Source: Orthonyx spaldingii
Lineage: Eukaryota > Chordata > Aves > Passeriformes > Orthonychidae
Length of the DNA: 64,000 nucleotides
Direction of reading: 5' to 3'
Assembly: GCA_013397795.1 (NCBI GenBank)
Contig: VZTJ01003859.1
Location: 112,252 to 176,251 of the forward strand
Each line of letters begins with the position of its first letter. Positions within the stretch are counted from its first letter, which is position 1. Below, one piece after another: positions 36,301 through 48,200 of the stretch. Below the pieces are notes generated by a model, which made no database searches, was not told where the DNA came from, and saw only the letters and a program-made list of their open reading frames with translations. The position numbers and the translations under genes are program-made.

Positions 36301-39300
36301 CAGGCACAGGTGATTAAGCTGGCCAAATTATGTTCTCATGTATTCCAGTGAAATCCTAATAATTTCACTCATTTCAGGTGGCTTTCTCTCGTCTTGAATA
36401 TCGTAGTGGAGAATCTGAGCAGTGTGCATGCATTAGTGATGCAGATTCATTAGTGTCAGAAAATTACTTTAGTGTAGTGCCTGAAAATTACTTCCTCGCT
36501 TGTTAAGCCTGCCTTGCCAGGAGGAAGATATTTACTTTAAACAAAACCCAAACTTGGAGCTGAAGATTTCTCATGATCAAATCTGTCAGCTTGAAAGACA
36601 TCCTTTTTTCAGTTTCCTTCCTCCCACCACATGCCCACTATATGCAAGTCTCACAGATTAGAAAATATTGCTTTATAACATGGATTCATGACAAGTTTTT
36701 TCCATCCAAATTAACCTTTGCAAGCTCCATTACTTGCCTGACAGCTTTCTGGTTAGTGTCATAATCAGATTTTTGAAGGTTTAGTTATATTTGAAAGACA
36801 CAAAACTGCAATGGACATTTAATCACTCTAGTCAGAGCTCCAGAAGAATGCTGTCATAGATATTGACTGGGCACATGCTGGTATATGCTACAAAATGGTA
36901 ATGACAGAGGTCTCTTTCTGCAGCTGTCCAGGCTTGTTGTCTCATAGGGAGAAGAAGTATGGTCACTATCTCTTCTCAAATCCACCTGTATCACAATATG
37001 AAGGAAAAGTGCTCTAGAAATATTTTTAACAGGGTTTTAAGCAAGAAATCCTGTTTATAAAGTATGTAAGATAAGAAAGAGAAATTCTGCATTAAACATC
37101 TTAATAGGTACGTCAATAAGCTAGCACTGAACAAGTAATTTTGTATCTTCTTTGGAGAGAGGAAGTAAATATTTTGTTTCCTCTCAAGTTCTTCAAATGC
37201 AGATTGATTATGAGCCTGAGGACAGAGAGATGGTCAGTTGCCTCTGAAAAGCCAGGGAAAGCTGTTGAGATGAACTGGGAGTTGGATTCTGAGAAGGCCT
37301 GGTTTCATGGTGAAGGGAAGGGGCCAACTGCCAGCAGTCCAAGTGCCCTACAGACAGACTTACAGGAAAACACACATTTGAACTTCTCTCCACCAGTCAA
37401 GTTTTTGCTCTTGAAACGAGGTATGCTAATGATTACTGTATGAATTAAACAAGCAATGGTATTCCAGGAGCTTAGAAATCTTAACTGTTGGTCATGTTAT
37501 AGGGTTACACTTAAAAGAACTGCAAGGTAATCTGAAGTGATAAGAATGTGTTTGATGCCTTATTCAAAAAAATTGACAGACTGGGTTCCAAGTATTTCTG
37601 GAGTTATGAACCACAACTCTGATAATACTGTTGATTGCCATAATATATCTGAGATATCTCCAACAGGTTACTCTATGTAAAATTTCCAAGGACAATGTTT
37701 GCCAGGAAGACAGACATAAATTTAGTTAGCCTAGCTTGTGCTTTAGCTTTACTGGTACCTCTTTCTTTAGATAAAGGGAGGAGTATAACTGTGGGCCTGC
37801 ACAGTGTGATGAAACATTAAAGCACTAGAAAACTTTGGCTTGTTTAAAATCCCACTGAAAACAGCTACAGTTAATGTGTGTAAGACATTAATTGTAAATA
37901 TAGTGTCTGTTGTGGAAAGGAGTCCTTTTGAAAAAATACCAGTTCTGACCATGAAAGCAAAAGGCTATACAGTTTGTGAGTTTGCTACAGTAAAGGGGAT
38001 ATCTGAAATTGTAAGCATTTTCTTTTTTTTTTTAGCTTTATCTCACCATAAATTATATCAGTGGATATGTTCACCCCATCTCCATGAAAATTCCTTTCAG
38101 ACTTTAACTTTACATCCCTCTGCTTAGATTTATTTCAGATAATCACAGCATTTTTTAGATACTGTGCTTGAAGATTATTTTGTAAAACTGCTGGTTTTGT
38201 CGATCAATCTGTAATATTTCTTCTGACTTTCACAAATGCCAAACATATTTGAACACCTACATTTTCTTTAAAATATAGGTTTTTAAGCAATGGTAAAAAT
38301 AATTACTGTCATCTCACACAGCTCAGTAACTGCATAAAAATAAATTATATTTTTGTTACTTTGCTTAACATAGATTTGCAGCAACCACAGTATTTTTCTA
38401 GGTACTGAAGGTAGAGACCAGAGGTTCTGCTGCCCATCCCAGCTGAGATGTTCACTTATACTCAAGAGTTTCCATGCACAAAGCTTATGTCCGTACCCTA
38501 ATCCAAGACTTGATTATGTATTCAAACTGAATGTGGTGTGGTTCTCAAAAGGGGTAATGAATGGAGAGTTTAAAGACCTCCCTGTCTGACAATAAAGTAT
38601 CAGTAGCGGTTTCTGGGCTAAGGGGCCACAGTCCCACCAAAGCACAAGGCAGTGCCCGGCTGTTGCTCCAGCCCTGAGGCCAGGCAGCATCATGCAGAGG
38701 GAAATTTTCAAACGATTGATAGCGAGTCGAGCTTCAGTGGCTAATTGATGCCTATACCTTTGGGGAAAAAAATCCCCTGCTTTCAGTATCTTCGACAACT
38801 GGGCTCAATTTTCTCTTCTCACAAAAACAGCAAAAATGCTTCTAGGTGCACCTGAAGGAATCTTGTCTGACAGAAATGATGCATAGGGACCTCATTCCCT
38901 CAGTGTGCCCGCAATGACCCAGTTCGACCCATCGAAAATCCAGACTCAAGGCTGTAATGACCTGTTAATGAATTGTTCTCTACAGAGCATTCTCCTATAC
39001 CTAGTTGCTTAAAGTGACCACTCCTTTGCTGATCTGCAAAAACTCCTCTGTGCTGCTCTGTATCAGCACTGGCTACCTTTGGAAGTTGTGCCTGTAGAAA
39101 TCATTCTGAGGATCAATTACTCCCAGGAGAATTAATTCAGGATCTGATCCCACCGTGTTCTGCATGTCCTTGGCTCTCAGCTGGGGAGATGATCAGTGAC
39201 ATGTAGAATTAGGAGACCTCAAGGCCTGCTCCTGGTCTTGCAAAAATCAACTGCAGAACTTCAAATGCCTTGTGCCGGTGAAGGATCAGAGTCTCCCTGG

Positions 39301-41387
39301 GAAGAAGAGGTTACAAAAGAGCAAACCTGTGTTATCTTTGCACAAAAGATCACTTGGTGCCACTGTGTAATGCGAAAACTCACCAGAAATTTTCTTCAGG
39401 CTTGCACACAAAATAATTTTACACAGAGAATACTATAATGATGGCTAATAGTGTATCTCCAAAATACCATGTAAAATACATAAGGCTGAGATCAATGGTG
39501 ACAAAAAGCACTGAAATGACAGCCTTTCAGTTCAAACAAAGCACAGTATTAAAATTCTGGTGGGTGCATTTGGAAACAAAAATGGTCAGCTTCTGACTGA
39601 TGGAATCACCTCTCTGGCTAAGTGTCAAAATAGGTCAATGGAGCTTTCTTTTCACAATAGCTAGAAGTAAATGAAAACTTTGTTGTGTTCCAGCCTAGAT
39701 CAGAAGGGAAAGAGACATTCTCCCTGACATGTAGCTTTTATATTTGCTACATGATGCTCCGTGATATTAAATAACAACTGGCAGGTTTTCAGCAAAAGAA
39801 AAGACTCTTGTCCCCACAGATGGCACCGCCCCTTGCATGCTCGCACCTCAAACCTTACAGCCCAGCAATGTAGAACACTGCAGCACCTCAAGGTTCAGCT
39901 CAGCCAAGCGTGGCAGGGTCAGTCAGTGGAGCAGGAGGAGGGCAGGCGAGGAAGGTGGGGGTGGAGACGGCAGCCTGGCCATAACTCCAGCCACAAGGGC
40001 TCAGTTTCTAATGGCAACAATCTCAAAAGCTTCTCTGTGCACAGCTTCATAATTAAGTGTTAAATTAAAGTGCTGTGCTGTGAACACTGCATCCTCCCTT
40101 ACAAATTCTGACTTCATCTTCAGACCTGGTAGTCTATTAAATAATTCAGTCTGAAAATTCCTAGCACTTAAGCAGGGACTGTAAAATTAAGACATAGTCC
40201 GGATCTCAACACTGTTAAACACAGTGATTTCCTTCACCAAGTATGGCTCGTGATCACTGTGTTCCTACTACTTGGAACCACATTTCCATGTTAATACATT
40301 GCTAGGACATTTTCTAAATGCATGTCTAGCTTCATCGTAAAAAGACAAACTTGATCAGAATAATAGTTTAAAACCACAGGATGTGTGCACAGAAAGGTGT
40401 AAGTGGAACGAAGGTCAAAAAAGAAGTGTAATTCTTTTTCGAACTCACAGCAGAGTTTTTCCCAGACATGAAATATAATACTTTTAAAAACGCAACACAC
40501 ACGCACAACAAATCTGCAACAGAGCAAGGCTAGCAGCAAAAGTAGTATTTGAGTATTTTTAAAAGAAACACAGAACTCATACCATCGTAGTGAACTAAAA
40601 GGTAATGCCTTAAAACATCTAAACAAGAACATATTATTCATCACAATGCCTTCATGATTACAATTAGTGCAAACGCATTTGTGATGCTTCCAAACATCAG
40701 TGGGAATGTTGATATGTTTACATCCGTGTAACAGAGATTTGTCTATTTTCCATAGAGCAAACTATTATTTTTCAAACAGTGTAGGAACAGGAAAGAGGAA
40801 AGCAGACATTGCAAAGAATGCTTGATCTACTATCTGGTTTATAGCTACCACTATCTTTATGCTTTTGGAGAGCATTATATATAATCCACATTAGAGTGAG
40901 ATGCTCTAACATTTAATATGAGCTTCCACCATGTTATAGATGCTACAAAACTGTTCTGTGCATGCCCTGGACACGTATATTTCAGTGTAGGGTGGATTAG
41001 TGTACTGAATGAGGTGTGGTTCAGATGGTGATTACTGCAGAGGTTACTTCTCCCATCTGAATTCCTCAAGTACAGATATACCCATGGTGCCCTCCAGCAC
41101 CATATCTGGTTTCTCAGGTAACTGCTCAGTTTTTTCGGCTCTCCCTTTTCCTTTTGTGTGTATGTGCCTGTAGGTGTGGTGGTAATGAATGGAGGAGGGG
41201 AGGAAGAAAAGAGGGTAGGGTTCAGTATGTCTTCCACGACTCTCTTAAAGCTTCTCCAAAGCTAAAATAATAGGAATATTTCTCGTTTTCTTTTTGGGGA
41301 AAAGGACTAACGTTAATTAAATAAGGCAGCTTTTCCCATTCAGCGAGAGGCATTCAGTAGGAGAGTTTTGGCTTCTAGCCACTAGAG
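33307..41387. other. Unique non-coding DNA
   Basis: No gene is recognised and open frames do not exceed 120 codons. A perfect 18-bp tandem duplication is listed at 35720-35755. A stretch near 38610-38790 is G+C-richer with several CpG (for example CGATTGATAGCGAGTCGAGC), which could be a conserved non-coding element, but this cannot be judged from one sequence. Nothing else stands out. Confidence 0.65.
35720..35755. repeat. Perfect 18-bp tandem duplication
   Basis: TCAGCTTTCACTTCAGCT occurs twice head to tail with no mismatch. Each unit itself contains two TTCAGCT-like parts. The lack of mismatches indicates a recent slippage event. Confidence 0.95.
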
Positions 41388-41436
41388 AAAAAAAAAAAGC
41401 AAAAAAAAAAAGGCAAAAAAAAAAAAAAAGGCAAAA
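41388..41436. repeat. A-tract array (A11 / A11 / A15 with GC spacers)
   Basis: Three A runs (41388-41398, 41401-41411, 41415-41429) are separated by GC and GGC, followed by GGCAAAAC. Together with the T-rich tract at 41497-41515 they flank the CpG island. Long A/T tracts disfavour nucleosomes and are common beside promoters. Here the array could equally be simple slippage. Confidence 0.9.
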
Positions 41437-41496
41437 CGGAAAATCACCACACCATCTCACATTGCTTCTGCATAAAGTAAAGCTAATACTCTTAGA

Positions 41497-41515
41497 TTTT
41501 TATTTTTTTTTTTTT
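41497..41515. repeat. T-rich tract beside CpG island
   Basis: TTTTTA-type run with a 13-T stretch immediately before the CpG island. It is inverted relative to the A-tracts about 60-100 bp upstream, so the two could pair in single-stranded nucleic acid. Confidence 0.85.
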
Positions 41516-41772
41516 AATTGTCCTGCCACCCCGGGGCAGTCCCTTTGTCCAGCAGGAGACGGAAGCGGTGCGGGAGAGCCGCCCGGGGCTTGGTGGAGCG
41601 AGGGACGGGAAGCCTCAGCTTTCGGCGGGACGCAGCGCTGCGATTCCCTCCCCCGCCTTCTCCCGGCCGGCGGGAGGGAAGGGAGGCAGGGAGAGTGGCT
41701 GCTTCCCCGCCCTTCCCTCGGGGCCAGTGGCGCGACCCCTCGCCCTGCCCCTGCCGGCACAAGCGCGGGGTG

Positions 41773-41797
41773 NNNNNNNNNNNNNNNNNNNNNNNNN
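41773..41797. other. Assembly gap, 25 N
   Basis: Twenty-five undetermined bases in the most G+C-rich part of the CpG island. All frames crossing it are interrupted by unknown residues. True length and content are unknown. Confidence 0.99.
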
Positions 41798-41829
41798 CTT
41801 CCCTCCCGTCCCGTCCCCTCCCCTCCCCG
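41798..41829 (-). promoter_or_regulatory. Potential G-quadruplex next to the gap
   Basis: On the reverse strand this reads as successive G runs: GGGGAGGGGAGGGGACGGGA, then CGGGAGGG. That is more than four runs of at least three G separated by one base. Such sequence folds readily into a G-quadruplex and blocks polymerases, which would explain the adjacent gap. Promoter G-quadruplexes are common in CpG islands; function here is inferred only. Confidence 0.7.
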
Positions 41830-42280
41830 CTCAGCCCTCGCTGCCCGGGCCGCTGCCGGCACCTGCAGCCCCGCATGGCTGAGTACTTCCAAGTCGCGGA
41901 GGCTCCGGCGCCCCCCGCCCCGAGGCAGCGGGATGCCCGCAGATGGCAGTCCTGTTTGTGTGCCCCTGCTAGGTTAAAGCGATGGAGACACTGCCGCCGC
42001 TTCGCGCTGCTGAATGCTGCTAAGCGCCCCCCTTCACTAATGCAGCTGGAGGGCTGACACAAAAATCACATCTCCGGAGGCTTCCGCAGCGTCTCGCTGC
42101 CCATCCCTGGCTCGCTCGGGTTAGCTGAGGGCTCCACACGCTGAGTAAGGGACAGGCGACTGAGCTGCTCTTTCAGCTGAAAACCGTGTGCAGCTGTGCC
42201 TGGGTGCTGATGATCCCAGGTTGAGCCCCTGTCGATGACTCACTGCGTGCGGACATCTGCTCGGGGAGCTGCTGCGCTCC

Positions 42281-45200
42281 CTCCTGTGTCCTGGAGCTGG
42301 ATTTCCATACTGACGTTTTTCAGCTCCAGACAGAGTTGTATTTAGAAACAATTTTCTGCTGGAAAGAGTTAAATTGCCGGGTTTATATAGTTATATAATA
42401 TTTTCTGGGCTTTGTGTGTTGGGTTTTTTTCCCCTTTAAGATTTGTCATCACAGACCAAAAATAAAGCAGAAGAGAGCAGAAAAAAATATCTGGGCTGCA
42501 CTGCACTATGAGATCATTCGTGGGATAGGTTTTGATTTGGTGAGCTATTTAAGATGAAATTGGAGAGAAAAAAAAGAGGATAGGAGATTAAACAGGACTT
42601 TTAAAAAAAGCTGAAAGTCAGCAAAAATAAGACTTAAGCTAAATAGCATACATTAATTTCATTAGGAATTGTACTACTGTAAAAGCAAGAAGCAGTTCAG
42701 TATAAGAGGGGGCTGTGTACCCTTCAAAAGAATCATGTTATGTATGCTCAGTCATAAATTAAAGTGAAGCCCTGGAGCTCGGAAGAGTGGCACTGCTTTC
42801 CTGTGTGCTTTTATTGTATCTCATGACTTAGTGTATCATGTCATTTGCATTACATAATGCCTAAAGAACCCCAAAATACTCATTCTCTTAAGAGATTGCT
42901 GTTTATTTAAATACCTGATCCTGAGCATTTAAGAGGGTGATACCAGCTAATCCTCGCTGACTGATTTCCTAGGTAAATGATTTTAGGGATCATTTTTATT
43001 TAAAAAAAATGCCACTCTCAACTGGCTTTCTGGTTGTACTTAGCAATGTATCGCTATTGTACTTAGCAAGGTTGCTATCATACAAAGTGAATGAAAAGTG
43101 ACAAAAAGCAGAGATTGGAGAATAGCATTGGGAATTTTAAAAGACTTTCAGTTCAGCACTGCCATTTTTCTCTTTCATTCTATTCTCACCAGCAGCTTAA
43201 AAAACTACTGCAGGAAAACCAGGTTGTGCAGGTGGAGGTGGCGTTTAGCAAGGCATGCTGCTTTAGTAAGTTACCTGTAAAACAAGATGATCTGTGATGT
43301 TTGGATAAAGGCAGTTGTTCTTACTACTTTCTTCGTCAATATCTGAAGTGTAGCTTGGAGTATCCGCCTAAGAGTTAAGCAGTAAGTGTTCTGTCAGTAT
43401 TCATAAAGCTGGGATAGTCTTCCTTTGTGAGTTACTTGTTAAAAGCACCTCTTTTTGTCAAGAAAATCAAGACAAGTCATGCCTACAACTTTTTTTCTGT
43501 GATGCTCTGTAAAAAGGGAATATTACATTAGGGAGTTACAGAAGTATATGTGGGTATGGTAGGGAGGAAGGAGCACTGTCTGGAGAAGAAGTTTCAGAGA
43601 AACTCAGAGAAGGTCCAACCAGGACGCTGGTGAGGTCATAAGAGAAACAGAATTGAGAAAGAATCTAGAAGCCTTACCAGAGACCTACTGCTTATCCCCA
43701 ACATTTCAAAATGGGGTTTTAACTTTGAGAAATAAGTACAAAAATGAATTATCTCTATTCTGTGGTTCCCAAGGTATTTGAGAATGCCTTTAATGTTTCC
43801 ACTCTAAAAGAGGGTTAGTTCTTTTCTCTGCACACTACATTTCAAAGGCAGTCCCCTAGAGTGAGGTTCAGCTTTGGCTTCAAGCACAGAAATTTAGTTA
43901 TGAGAATGTGAGTGAGGTATCTTAACTTTCCATTGCAGACAGTGGGGGTGGGTTTCATGTTCCTCCGCAGGAGCCATTTGAACCTGGTGCTTTCATACAC
44001 TGAAAGGAGACCTTTGGATACACGTGACTCCTTGGGAGACAGCTAGAGGCTGGGAGGGTTAGCCAAGATAACCCCAATGGCACAAGATGCCTATTTAGGC
44101 AACTGAAGCTAACCCAATATGCTCAAAGGATTTTGTACCCTAGAGTAGGTACTTTGATTTGGTCAGCTGAGTAAGTCTGTGGGCTCCACTGCTTGCACTG
44201 GCAAGACCTGTAGTGACCACGATAGTGACATGGACACCTAGCTCACACCAAGGTGTCCGTGCTTGGGACCTTAAATTCAGGTGTTGCACTCTATCCTTGC
44301 AGACCTAATCTACCTGAGTAAACACTTGTGCGTAGCGTTGTCTGAGACAGCTGTACAGCACTGTCACTTATCACGTGGGACTCCTAAGTATGACCCACAT
44401 CTTTTGGAGTGACAGCCAGTCCATGCACTCAGCATGTCTGGACTACTTTCCTCTGAAAACTTGCCTTTGAAAACTCAGTTCATCAATCATTTTCTGAGAA
44501 AACACCTCTCTTTAAATTTCCCTTTTTCCATCCACAAAGATGTTTTATACACAGCCTCAATCTTTTCTAAAAATTGAAAGCTATCTAAGCCTAAGTGTGA
44601 AAGAACTAAAGCAAGACCTTTCTTTTCCAGATACTTTATTGCTATAGAAAACAGACCCTTGTTAAATGGATAAAAAGGGCGGGGAAGGGAACCTGGGTGC
44701 CATTTAAGAAACTGAAAAATGTGAGAAGATGAAAACTTGCTATTCTGTGAAGTTAAATGTTGATCAAAACCTTTACAAGACAGGGCTGAAAGCACTCAGC
44801 TTGAGTGGTTTCATTCAGGAAAGGACTGGAAATGAAGAAGGGTGAAGGAAAATTGGTGACAATAACAGTAAAATAAATATATACAAACACTGGGGGAAAG
44901 CCTGAGAAAATATAACAAGCAAATATGCTTTTTTAAAAAGGTAACACAGGGAAAGAAAATCTGGTACGTATGGGACACATCCTCAGAGACTATTCACTAT
45001 GGAGCTTAACATAAATTTGAATAGAAGGGTGGGAGAAAACCCATCCCTAGCTGCAGAGCTCTCCTACCACTTCTTTTCTTTATGAGATTTCTTTATATCC
45101 ATTCCCAGAGAAACCTTCTCACTGTTAGCTCCAGAATTTCTCTTATTATTCCACCTTTTTTACCTGTGAAAATGAAAAAAAACTTCTTCTACCTTCAGAG

Positions 45201-48200
45201 GACTCCTTTTATGTGACAGAAAGTCGGGTCATCTTTTTATTCTTTTCAATATTTTATGAGAAGCTTGGCAGGCTTCAGAGATTCTTTAAGTTTTAGGACT
45301 GAGAGAGAAGCAACTCAACCTTATGCTCTTGTGCCAAGAGAGAATGCGCTTTTCCTGGTGCAAATTTTAAGCCAGCCACTCGAATCCTCCAACCTTTTCA
45401 CCTTTTCACATCAATATCAGCTTGAGCTCTCAGCTGCTACAGATACTATCACAGGGCTGAAGGCAATAAAAGAGTTAAAGCATCTACAGCAGGACTTAAG
45501 TGGAATTGCATTGCCTCAGCCTGAATTGGTGATCCAAAAGCCAGCTGTTAATCTGCTGGCTAGCTTGATTAGATGCCTTCTTGTAGCACTCTGAAGGTTT
45601 TGAGACACTTAAGAGTGAAATTAAAGAACTCAATACCTTTCTTTTGTCTAAAGCAAGGAGAGGATTGGGAAAGCAGGCTATGCTCCATCTACAAATGCTT
45701 GAGGGACCCAATGTGTCAAATATTTTTGGAGCATGCCTAATGGATTAGACCTCACAAAAATACAATGGATGCTTTCCCCTGAAACACAGCTGAAGAGGAG
45801 GCAGTAGTGCTTCCATGCCAAGTACACACACACGCATGCATGTACACCAGATACACCACCAAATGTTCAGGACACTCCTACCCCCAGGAATGGGGAATGT
45901 AACCCTCTTCTCAGTCTGAAAAATTCAATGAGCATTAACTGTGTTTCACTCATTTAATAGTGTTCTGCTAGAGGTAAGGACCAAAGCCTACAAATGCCAT
46001 TTTCCTGCTGATCACCAGAGCCCCTGAATTACAATATCATGATGTATCAATGCTCTTCCCTGCTTTGCTATACAGAAGGATGGAAAATCCACCCATTCTA
46101 GTTAGCTATGTGACTGATTATTAGAACTCTTATTTATCAGGTGGGAGATGTGAATCACACTGTTTGCTGGAAGAAGCTGAATCTTCAAATTGGAGTGTGG
46201 ACACCATACCTTATGTTAAGAGTGGGTGTTGGCACCACTCCTGGTTGCATTTTAAAACCAATAACAAAAACCTAAACCAAAACAGAAACCCCACCAATCC
46301 AATTATGTTACATTTCCTCAAGAAGGAATCAGGATACTGTGTCTTCAAAAGACAGAGTAACTTTTCTATAGCCCTGACTAATCTAAGTTCTGCATAAGGA
46401 TGGATGTAAGGTAGTCTCGTGTTGTCAGTATTTCTTACTCCTTGGCTCCCAGTAGCTCTTCACTCAGGGTGCTGGCTGTTTGAGAACATTGTTGAGAAGT
46501 TCCTACGGATTCCTGCCTGGAGAATAGCTGCTTAACATAGATTTCGAGGGCAAAAGCATGAACATGCTGCATCTAAGTATGAAGTGACCACATTATTATC
46601 TACTCTTTCTTAAACTGTTTTTGTTACACGTTTCCCTAAACTTTCCTCTTCCTGCACGTACTTCTCTCCTTCAAATCAAAGAAAGTAAATATTTCTTTGA
46701 TCAGTCTCAATCCTTTCATAGATGTCCAGTCATCCTTCATTGCCATGTGACTTTGTGATAAGCGTTAATCGTCTTACCAGGTGGCTGACTGTTTGGTTAC
46801 CAGCCCTACTTGGGTGGGCTGGGCATGTCATGTGTATCCATCTGAACAACAAATTATCAAGGGATAACAATCCTCCACTGTTCACCCTATATCAGTTCAA
46901 ACTGGAAGTAAAACATCAGGAGGTGCACAGGCCAACCTCGTAATCAAAATGTTTGCAGACAGACAGAAAACAGAAGACAAATATTTATCAATGATCCACT
47001 GTTTAGCTGATACTGCTTTTGAAATTAGTCATTACCTGCAAAATTTTAATATCTTCTTATCTGATTTAATGTTATTTTCTCTCTCTGAAGAATTTATCTT
47101 TATGAAAATTTTCTACTGAAAGGGCAGTTTCACCTTTACTGATTTAGAAATTTGAATCTGCACTTAGCCAGAGAGATTATCCCTCTGTATTTAAAATTTG
47201 ACACCCCATGGGCTTTATGTTTTCTCCTGTGTCCGTCTGCTGACAGGAGTTTTAGCTAGTGTTTGAGTTTGCATACTACGGCATGTGGAGAAACAAATTA
47301 CTAGGTAAGAAATTACCATTCTTCAGAGTTCTCTCTTTTTTTTATTTTCCTTTACTTTCCCAGTAAGAGGCACAAAGATAAATGGCAGCACATGGCTTGT
47401 AGCTGCCCTATTATAGCAGCCCTCCCAGAGGCCAGTTCAAAAGTCATAGTTCTGATACTAGCTAATCTGGCAAGGGGATTTCAATGGGTGGATGTGAGAA
47501 TAACATCTGCCTTTCAAATCTTACACTTGCCAACATAGGCATGTGAGGGTTTTTGTTGTTCCAAGAATCTCTCAAGCACAGAGAAGGTAAAAGTCCTATG
47601 AATTGGAACCACCTGCTTGAACTAATGTTTTGGCAAGCTCCTGTGTTCCTGGAGCTGGTTCAGAGTATTCTGGGCTATGTGGAATGGGAAAAATCCACAA
47701 AAATTACTTACCGCCCCATGAATATTTTTGATACTCTTGTGTTCAGATGGAACAAGTGTGGAGAACAAGCCTAGTAAGTGTGAAACACATACTGTGTCTG
47801 TGTGACCACTCCCCTTACTTCATAGTCTATTGTAGTCCTGTCTTAAGACAAGAGAAACAGAGCTTAGAGATCAAGAGGCAAGCCACTTTCAAACCTGATG
47901 CTACAAAGAGCACGGAGGATTCATTTGCTGTTTTCCTGAATCCTCTATTGCATGGTCTCAATATTTGTTTTGGAGAGCTGAACTGGACAATGTTGAAAGT
48001 TTCTGAGAGTCCTGTTATACTTAGATTTGTGTATACAGCCTGTACATCTCTCACACCATACCACTTTAGCGTGAAGGGCTCCTTTTTAAACCAGAGGCTT
48101 GTTATGAACCTCATAAAATAGCCCTGCTGAAGGACTGCTTGTTTATCCTTCAGAAGAAAGACAATGGAATGTCCTCAAATACTTGTAAATTTGTGTTTAA

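Larger units (their letters stand above)
41518..42280. promoter_or_regulatory. CpG island, probable promoter / first exon
   Basis: CpG is abundant from about 41528 to 42270 and almost absent on both sides, where the DNA is AT-rich. In vertebrates such an isolated island usually marks a promoter and first exon. Runs like CCCGGCCGGCGGG and several GC-box-like CCCGCC elements are present, and an AP-1-like TGACTCA lies at 42236-42242. No TATA box stands out. An ATG at 41875 opens a 60-codon forward frame ending at 42057 that I do not recognise; it may be an upstream frame or chance. A weak forward donor CTGA/GTAAGG is at 42144/42145; I saw no good reverse donor nearby. The gene and strand are therefore undetermined. 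The core is interrupted by 25 N. Confidence 0.8.

Noticed and set aside
38610..38790. CpG-containing, possibly conserved non-coding element
   Set aside because: Conservation cannot be assessed from one sequence, and the CpG density is far below an island.
41875..42057. 60-codon forward frame starting at an ATG in the CpG island, plus frames of up to 182 codons crossing the gap
   Set aside because: G+C-rich DNA has few stops, frames are open on both strands at once, the peptide matches nothing I know, and the start context is weak. Some frames only exist because the N region cannot contain a stop.
45256..45594. 112-codon forward frame, Leu/Gln-rich end
   Set aside because: Protein-like composition but no family recognised, no good splice borders, and its length is within chance for 64 kb.
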